This document shows, in pieces, positions 57,951 to 64,000 of a stretch of DNA of 64,000 nucleotides. The stretch spans positions 2,480,001 to 2,544,000 of the forward strand of contig JAVHKY010000023.1 in NCBI GenBank assembly GCA_035079385.1, in the 5' to 3' direction. Source of the DNA: Aspidiotus rigidus. Its lineage: Eukaryota > Arthropoda > Insecta > Hemiptera > Diaspididae. Below the pieces are notes generated by a model that saw only the letters and a program-made list of their open reading frames with translations, was not told the DNA's origin and did not search any database. The position numbers and the translations under genes are program-made. Numbering within the stretch: position 1 is the first letter of the stretch; every line of letters begins with the position of its first letter.

Positions 57951-58380
57951 GTACACCCCCCCCCCCCGTCAAGAGAAATCTCTACCCCGTGGTTGATTCA
58001 GAAATTTGCGAGTACACCCCGCGTAATAATAATAAATAATTAATTAATTAATAATTAAATAATTGAATAAATAAATAATTAAATAATTAAGTTAATAAAT
58101 AATTAAATAATTAATATAATTAATAATTAGAAAATCTCTACCCCGTGGGTGATTCAGAAATTCGCGAGTACACCCCGCGTAATAATAATAAATAATTAAT
58201 TAATAAATAAATAATTAAATAATTAAATAATTATTAATTAGAAAATCTCTACTTCCTGGGTGATTCAGAAATTCGCGAGTACACCCCGCGTAATAATAAT
58301 AAATAATTAATTAATCAATAATTAAATAATTAAATAAATAAATAATTAAATAATTATTATAATTAATAATTAGAAAATTT
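57951..58380. repeat. Tandem CCCCGTGGGTGATTCAG units with AT-rich tails
   Basis: Three full units begin at about 57978, 58137 and 58246. Each consists of ATCTCTACCCCGTGGGTGAT, TCAGAAATTCGCGAGTACAC and CCCGCGTAATAATAATAAAT, followed by a variable AATAATTA simple repeat and TAATTAGAAAAT. Unit lengths differ because the AT tail differs. A C-run (57956-57966) lies just before the first unit. Confidence 0.8.
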
Positions 58381-58707
58381 TCTAAGTCCCTCTTCCTATC
58401 ATATGTGGCTGGATAGTCGAAATTTTTCCAAGTTCCCTTGACTTGAATTGTCTCATACCTTTCCAATACAACAGCGAGTTCGCGCTACCTCATATTTCTC
58501 ATAGAAGACTTGAATTTTCTCATACCATTCCAATACAACAGCGAGATCGCTCGTTCGCCCCACGAAAGTTGATACCTCAAAATATAGAACACCCACAATT
58601 ACCTCAAAATACTTCTCTTACAAGACTTATACGACGCCAAGATAGGTAAAGGGGTAAACGAATAATATCTCACGAACACTTGACCTAGTAGAAGAATTAA
58701 TAATTAA

Positions 58708-58770
<63 letters not shown>

Positions 58771-58775
58771 ATAGA

Positions 58776-58815
<40 letters not shown>

Positions 58816-58867
58816 ATTAAATAATTAAATAAATAAAGGCTGAATAGTCGAAATTTTTCCAAGTCCC
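58381..58867. repeat. 45-bp remnant, dispersed repeat and AAAT microsatellite
   Basis: One 45-bp unit (58395-58435), then GACTTGAATTGTCTCATACC-type units (58439-58690) and a long (AAAT)n stretch from about 58697 to 58835. The segment CACCCACAATTACCTCAAAA (58592-58611) is the uninterrupted form of the sequence split by the MITE at 59059. Confidence 0.75.
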
Positions 58868-59490
58868 CTAGACTTGAATTGTCTCATACCATTCCAATAC
58901 AACAGCGAGAATGGGGGCGAACGAACGGAGCGAGTTCGCGCTACCTCATATTTCTCAAAAAAGACTTGAATTTTCTCATACCATTCCAATACAACAACGA
59001 GATCGCTCGTTCGCCCCACCGAAAGTTGATACCGAAAAATATAGAACACCCACAATTACAGTACACTTCCGATTATCCGACCTAACTGGGGTAATGGGTG
59101 GTTCGGATAATAAAAAGTTCGGATAAAAATCCGGTTCGGATAACGCGGAGAGAGTTCAGATAATACGGAGGTTGGAAAAATTACGGTTCGGATAATACGG
59201 AAAAATTCGGTTAATCGAGAGATCGGATAATCGGGAGCAAATTTTTGAGGTCGAATAATACGGCTGGTCGGATAATCGGACGTCGGATAATCGGAAGTGT
59301 ACTGTACCTCAAAATATTTCTCATACAAGACTTATACGTCGCCAAGATAGGTAAAGGGGTAAACGAATAATATCTCACGAACACTTGACCTAGTAGAAGC
59401 CTAGACTGAAATATTTCAAGGTGACTGATAAAATATAAAAGACATGGAACATGATTTTCATTTATTTGGCTATGCCAGAAAATTTTTTGA
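58868..59490. repeat. Second dispersed-repeat copy, split by a MITE
   Basis: Same module order as 58439-58690: two GACTTGAATTGTCTC / GACTTGAATTTTCTC units, CACCCACAATTA, then (after the MITE) TACCTCAAAATATTTCTC, ACAAGACTTATACG, TATCTCACGAACACTTGACC and GGAACATGATTTTCATTTAT. A 198-codon minus-strand frame across this region is a product of joined repeats and is not a gene. Confidence 0.75.
59059..59304. mobile_element. Pogo/Tigger-like MITE, 246 bp, TA duplication with empty site
   Basis: Both ends read CAGTACACTTCCGATTATCC then GAC inward, 23 bp without mismatch. TA flanks both sides (59057-59058 and 59305-59306). The related repeat at 58592-58611 carries the empty site (CAATTACCTC, with a single TA). 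The interior consists of repeated TTCGGATAAT words, which extend the inverted-repeat character inward. CAGTA-type ends with TA duplication fit the pogo/Tigger branch of Tc1/mariner. Confidence 0.92.
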
Positions 59491-59551
59491 TAAACTGAAT
59501 ACATATACGGTGAAAAATGAATTTGAGTGTCAAATCCCCATAAGAGCCTAT

Positions 59552-60054
59552 CGTCGTTGGATCGGAAAAAACCTCCTATGTGGCAAAAATAAAATTTTAC
59601 AGGAGAAGCAAAAAACTGAATATTTTGTGAACAGAAGGCTAAAATACTTTGGAAACGTCCCATTAAATGTGGAAAAGCTTCTTTGAGACAGTAGTAACAA
59701 AAAATTTTTAAAATTCTTTCAAATACGGCGGTATTGGGCGATAAATGCGCATAGGAGAAATTCCTGGCCCTAAATATTGCACATAAGAGCTTTGCTCGTC
59801 TGCACATAGGAGGAATTCCTTGCCCTAATTATTGCACATAAGAGCTTTGCTCTGCACGTACGAGGTATTCGAGATCACATTTTCTGGATGGTGCACATTG
59901 GAGGTATTCAAAACCACTCCTACCGGCGTAATTTTGAACTTCGCACATATGGGATTTTTCCAGTCGATGCGCCTTGAAATTCCGCGTCCAACCATATAAA
60001 AAAGTGATTTTCTCAAAAAATGGCACATAGGAGGTTTTTTCCGATCCAACGACG
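59552..60054. mobile_element. 503-bp element with repeated GCACATAGGAGG words
   Basis: The ends are inverted repeats of 31 bp without mismatch (CGTCGTTGGATCGGAAAAAA, then CCTCCTATGTG, read inward). CTAT flanks both sides (59548-59551 and 60055-60058). The right 310 bp hold about seven versions of the word GCACATAGGAGG or GCACATAAGAGC, often followed by AATTCC, and the left arm has one inverted copy. A TTGCACATAAGAGCTTTGCT phrase is exactly repeated (59777 and 59833). No coding capacity. The superfamily is unknown. Confidence 0.82.
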
Positions 60055-63000
60055 CTATGTTAAATTGGGCCGAACTACTACTAGCGATTTTCGTACCTGC
60101 GGCGGAACACTGTAACTACTTCCGTGCGTTATCTTGTCCTTCCAGGTATCTTTGGACGTACTATAAGGACTGAGAATAATTTTGAGTTCTGCCATCAATA
60201 TACGCTAGTGGATCTAGATTCGATGGATCTTCCTTGCCTCTATCGTCCCTTGTAATCAATGAATGGCCCCATATCTACTTTTGATGGTTACAATAAGTTC
60301 CTTTCGGTTCTTCTTTCAATAGACTTCGCTGTGCTTGTGGTTGTTCGGTCGGTGAAGAAAATCTGCTGCTTCAGGTCCGGAATCAGAGTCAATCTGTAGT
60401 GTGGGCCTTGTGAAAGTTGGCGGGGTCGAACTCTCTGCACTCCTTTCTCTTCGTTCAGCGGAGTAGAGATTTGTTATTTTTAGTTTGAGGGAACATCAGT
60501 TTGTGGAGCTCAGTCCCACACTCTTTGGCCACGCGCTCGAGGAGAGTGTGGACCCACGAGTGGGGAACAGCGCGTTATTTTAGAAGAAATTCGTTATCAT
60601 ATTTTGATAGTGCGCAAATTCTAACAGCCATGGGAGAGTCTAAAAGTGTGGAAGAAATCAGTTTAGAGGAGTATTGGAAAACAATTCAGTTTCTGCGAAA
60701 AAGAGAGTCACGTCTCTTCGAAGAGCATTCTGAGTGTCTGCATACCAAAACATTCTGGATGTCTCGAGTCTTTAGGACGATCACTTTTAGAACGAACTTC
60801 GTCTTTTGACCTTCTACCCCTGAAAATTAATTAAATGTTACCCTAAATGGAAATAAGGCTAACTCACTCTCAAGATGTGAAAAACCGATTACTCGTAGGT
60901 TTTTTTTTTTCAATTGAACATCATTTATATTTGTATATATCTCCGCTCTTCCGTATAGCTCGAAATTCCATCCAAAATCGATTTTGTAGCTATAAGAAAA
61001 TACTGTCCATGATATTCTTGCCACGATGGAAGTTGATAAAAGCTTGTATTGTAGCGTTTGTGGACAAAAATCTGTAATGATGAAGATGAATGATGTGTCT
61101 CTCTCCGGTGATGTTTGATTAGTTCTCTTTGTTGCATGGTTAGAACACTCACGCTTCTTTTCGTACGTTACCCCGCGTCGAAACCGCACTGCTATTGACA
61201 ATTTTATCTTTTCGTAATGATCATCTCGTATGAATGAGGAGAATGGAGCAGCTATATAGCACCACGTGAACCCTACTCCACACAGATGATCTAATTGCGA
61301 TATTCCTGCGTTTTTCATTCTCCGGCCCACCTTTATCGATTATTGAATTCATCGGAACCGTTAATGCGGTAGCCTCTCCATGGTGAGAAGTGGTCAGTGT
61401 GGTCATACTCGTTAGTTTTTATCGGGTACCGGGGTGTAATAAACATTTTCTGTCTCGTAAATCACTCTCGCGGAGTGAAAAACTGATGTTTAGACCGGCC
61501 GAGTGTTGACATCCTCGTTTATTGACCAGTTGCTCGGTAAATATACGTTCTCCTGAATTTGGGTGTCGCGCAAAATCGAGGATCGTTGTGAATTTATACG
61601 CGCTCCATTTCATTGTTTGATTGAATTAGAATGTAAATAAGGGGAATAATGGCAATTATAGGTGCTTCATTAATACCGAATACTGGTATGTGTATATATG
61701 GTATGGTGCACACTTTCCCTCCGGGCTGTTCTGAATTCGAATGTAAATAAAATGCTTTGCGGTCGCGCTGAAGTTCTTGACTAAAGCAAAAGGGCAAGAG
61801 TTTTTAATGGCGTGTACCGCTGACTCGTGACACGGATTTAATGTGCTCGAAAAGAATTGAAATTCCTTTCTTGTTCGACGTTGATACACCGACTAGCAGC
61901 GCTGTTTATTATAAAAATTTGCTCGTGATCGCACGTGACAGACACTGTCGTGAGCGAACACGAAATTAAGATATACGAGTGACTGCCATGGTGGTTCGGC
62001 GTAGGTACTGTACGAGGTAGCGAAATGGCGAGCATTTAAATCGGGTGTAGACGGGCTCTGACGTGCTCCGGAAAAGACGACACGAATGCGGTTTCGCGAG
62101 CCATGTTCAAAAGTTGCTCGATGCCGGTGTCGAATAATTTCATTGAACTTGTAAGACGAATCAACGCGTTGTAAAGTGAATACCCGGTACTTTGTAATAA
62201 AAACTGGGAAAAACATTGAAATATGAGAAAAAGAAAGTATCCATATTATTGAAGAAGGAAAGTGAAAAGGTAGACTACAAAATGTACAGTAGACTCACGA
62301 ACACAATACCGTATATTATTCCGCATAGTAACTCTATACTCGTCATATATATGTGAAATGCAAACAATATATGTACTTGCGCGAAGTTTTTCATTTACTC
62401 GTATGTTATACGTTTTCCATTTGTGTCATAAGGTTACGACTGTATCGAACTGGTTTCGTGATACCGTATATATGTGTAGGTACTATATCGTCCATCGATG
62501 AGATATCGTACGCCAATAGAGAATTACCTAATGCCCGAAAAATATCGAGCGCACCTTAACCAGCACGTCTGTTTTTGTTGAACATAATATTGACAAAATT
62601 GATTTCTTTCTTCTTGTAAACTGTTCGAGTATGATTGTACAACTCTAATATACGCAGAGTCTGAAGATGGTATGAGCCTGAATGTGTAATCACATCTTCA
62701 CATGTATGTCATATTGATAGGTAATTGAGAAGAGAAGACGTTGGCGTCGGTCACTGTTAGAAATGCTCTGCCAGTGCCTTTTGTTCAACGTAGCGTCTGG
62801 TCAAAGAAGAATATTCGAGAAAAGTTTAACCGCTTTCATGCTCAATAAAGTGTGAATCTGGTCTGGTACAGCTTTTGGTGAATTTATTTTCCCCAGTGCC
62901 TCTGTGCAATTCTCTGAAATGATCAACGGGTTACCATTCTAGTGACTTTTCTTTCTTGGTCGATATTTATTACTACTTACACAAAAAAATCACTATCGGT

Positions 63001-63652
63001 CACTATTTCTATGAAATGAAGAACAGAAGGGGAGGGGGAAGAACGATAATCCAGTAAATAACCAGAGCACTACAAAAAATATTTTCCAGACTGCTACCGC
63101 GGTTCGTCGTGAGCTCAAACGAGATATCCTTTCCTCAGGAGTAATTTTGTCCAAGTCCAGAAAATTATAACTGTTGAAAACAACATTTCCTTCCAAGTAA
63201 ACTTGAGTTTTGCTTCTCGCGCCAAAGAAAAATCGTTTTTCTTCCCATCTCACCAAGTATAGAAGGTGGCCATGCGCTCGAGCTCACAAGGAAACGCGGG
63301 AACAGATTCATCGTTACGCTTCTCAAGCTAGCGCCAAAAGGTACGTTTGAGCCCGCAGTTACCCGCGGTCGATGAATGGTTTTTTGGCCCGATGGGTTCA
63401 ACGTATTCTCCATTCTACAAAGCTGCTTCTACGTCCTCTTCGAACTTCTTCCTCTGTGGTGTAAGAGGTTAAAGACGAAGAGGGTGACCTCTTATTCAGC
63501 GGATCAGTGTAATGAATTGGCAAGAGAAATAAAGGCACACACATGCTTCAATATGATTTTCTATAGGAAAAGAAAATTTCGTGGAATTTTTTTGCGTAGG
63601 GTAATTGTTTCGCAACTACATTCAGCAAGTCAAGTCTTGGGTTCAGATGATA
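60055..63652. other. No convincing gene; one coding-like stretch at 60.6 kb
   Basis: At 60631-60745 (+) a frame begins MGESKSVEEISLEEYWKTIQ and continues FLRKRESRLFEEHSEC. Its charged composition is protein-like, but I do not recognise a family. It might be a gag-like remnant, given the Gypsy-type pol fragment 3 kb downstream. The rest is AT-rich without supported features. The CTGAAGATGG word at 62661 resembles the one at 33821 but lacks the stem. Confidence 0.35.
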
Positions 63653-63840
63653 GATTCTAATCCTGTAGTAAATTACTTTTATCGACTCCCGTAGACTGAA
63701 AAAAAGTCGATAAAAGAGCAAATTGATGAGTTGAACCAATAAGGTATCATTCGCGACTCAACTTTCCCAATGCATATCCCATTTTTGTTTGTAAAGAGAA
63801 AGACTGATGAAAAACGTTTTTGTCGAGATGATTTTTAATA
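63653..63840 (+). pseudogene. Gypsy-type reverse transcriptase fragment with stops
   Basis: One frame reads DSNPVVNYFYRLP, stop, TEKKSIKEQIDELNQ, stop, GIIRDSTFPMHIPFLFVKRK, TDEKRFCRDDF, stop. This follows the N-terminal RT block of Ty3/Gypsy elements (GDxxPxxxxxYRLP ... EVxxxIxELLxxGIIxPSxSPxxSPxxxVKKKDGxxRFCVDYR). Three in-frame stops and the altered VDYR (RDDF) show that it is dead. The element may continue past the window edge. Confidence 0.75.
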
Positions 63841-64000
63841 CAAACAACAAAATTTTCAGAATTACAAAATAGCAGAAAAAATATTGTGGAATTACAAAAT
63901 CCAGATTTTGCTGAGCGGTGGAGGCACCAGGGTCGTATCATTAAATCTTTTATATGAAGGTTTTACTACAATACAGAGTCAATAATGATCAGAATAAACG

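Noticed and set aside
59211..59807. A 198-codon minus-strand open frame
   Set aside because: It runs across the edge of a MITE, a dispersed repeat and another element. Its text has no domain character and cannot be an ancestral gene.
60424..60440. TGGCGGGGTCGAAC as a retroelement primer-binding site
   Set aside because: The TCGAAC lies too close to TGG to match the 3' end of a tRNA, and no LTR end was recognisable beside it.
62661..62690. Third hammerhead-like motif (CTGAAGATGG)
   Set aside because: The following sequence gives only a 2-bp stem and TGAA instead of GAAA, so chance is likely.

Overview
This is a eukaryotic, very probably insect, nuclear window. It is AT-rich, has introns with GT..AG borders, and carries Penelope-like, Jockey-like, R1-like, Gypsy-like, MULE and hAT/Harbinger/pogo-type transposon remnants. 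The one confidently identified conserved gene is an invertebrate tropomodulin. A sap-feeding hemipteran (mealybug or scale insect) would fit the repeat-rich composition and the secreted GH1 beta-glucosidase, but that placement is a guess.

Layout. About 2.7-6.9 kb (+) holds a complete tropomodulin gene that I could splice exon by exon to 360 codons, with a possible alternative last exon at 12.27 kb. Between them are two non-LTR retrotransposon 3' ends and a MITE. From 13.6 to 16.4 kb lie a foldback MITE with a TA duplication, a hAT-type MITE with a clean 8-bp duplication, and a TCCTCAT-rich repeat field. From 24.04 down to 16.76 kb (-) is a GH1 beta-glucosidase/myrosinase-like gene with eleven recognisable exons; both catalytic glutamates are present, but the C-terminal exon was not found.

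From 25.0 to 33.7 kb is the strangest part: a nest of modular elements. Each has the 18-bp end CAGGGAACCTGTTTTATG, in opposite orientations at its two sides, a GC-rich 7-bp repeat (GCCGTCC)n near one end, a conserved AT-rich module at the other, and a 45-bp minisatellite between. Copies lie head-to-head and tail-to-tail, and decayed ones occur elsewhere in the window. One old copy was split by a 1175-bp FLYWCH/MULE-type transposon flanked by an 8-bp target duplication. That transposon still encodes a 228-aa protein holding the DNA-binding finger and only the start of the transposase core.

From 34 to 43 kb are MITEs, degenerate tandem repeats and a 129-bp-arm near-perfect palindrome. At 43.87 kb (+) a signal-peptide-encoding first exon with a clean splice donor begins an unidentified gene whose further exons I could not find. 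From 44 to 64 kb the sequence is mainly mobile DNA: a Penelope-like reverse transcriptase with a decayed GIY-YIG domain (46.7-47.5 kb), an R1-like retrotransposon 3' half (51.5-52.8 kb), an intact 385-aa MULE transposase with SWIM finger (53.3-54.5 kb), several MITEs, and a Gypsy-type RT scrap at the right edge.

The host genes are unrelated in function: actin pointed-end capping, extracellular glucoside hydrolysis, and an unknown secreted or membrane protein. There are no operons, CRISPR arrays or tRNA genes that I can see.
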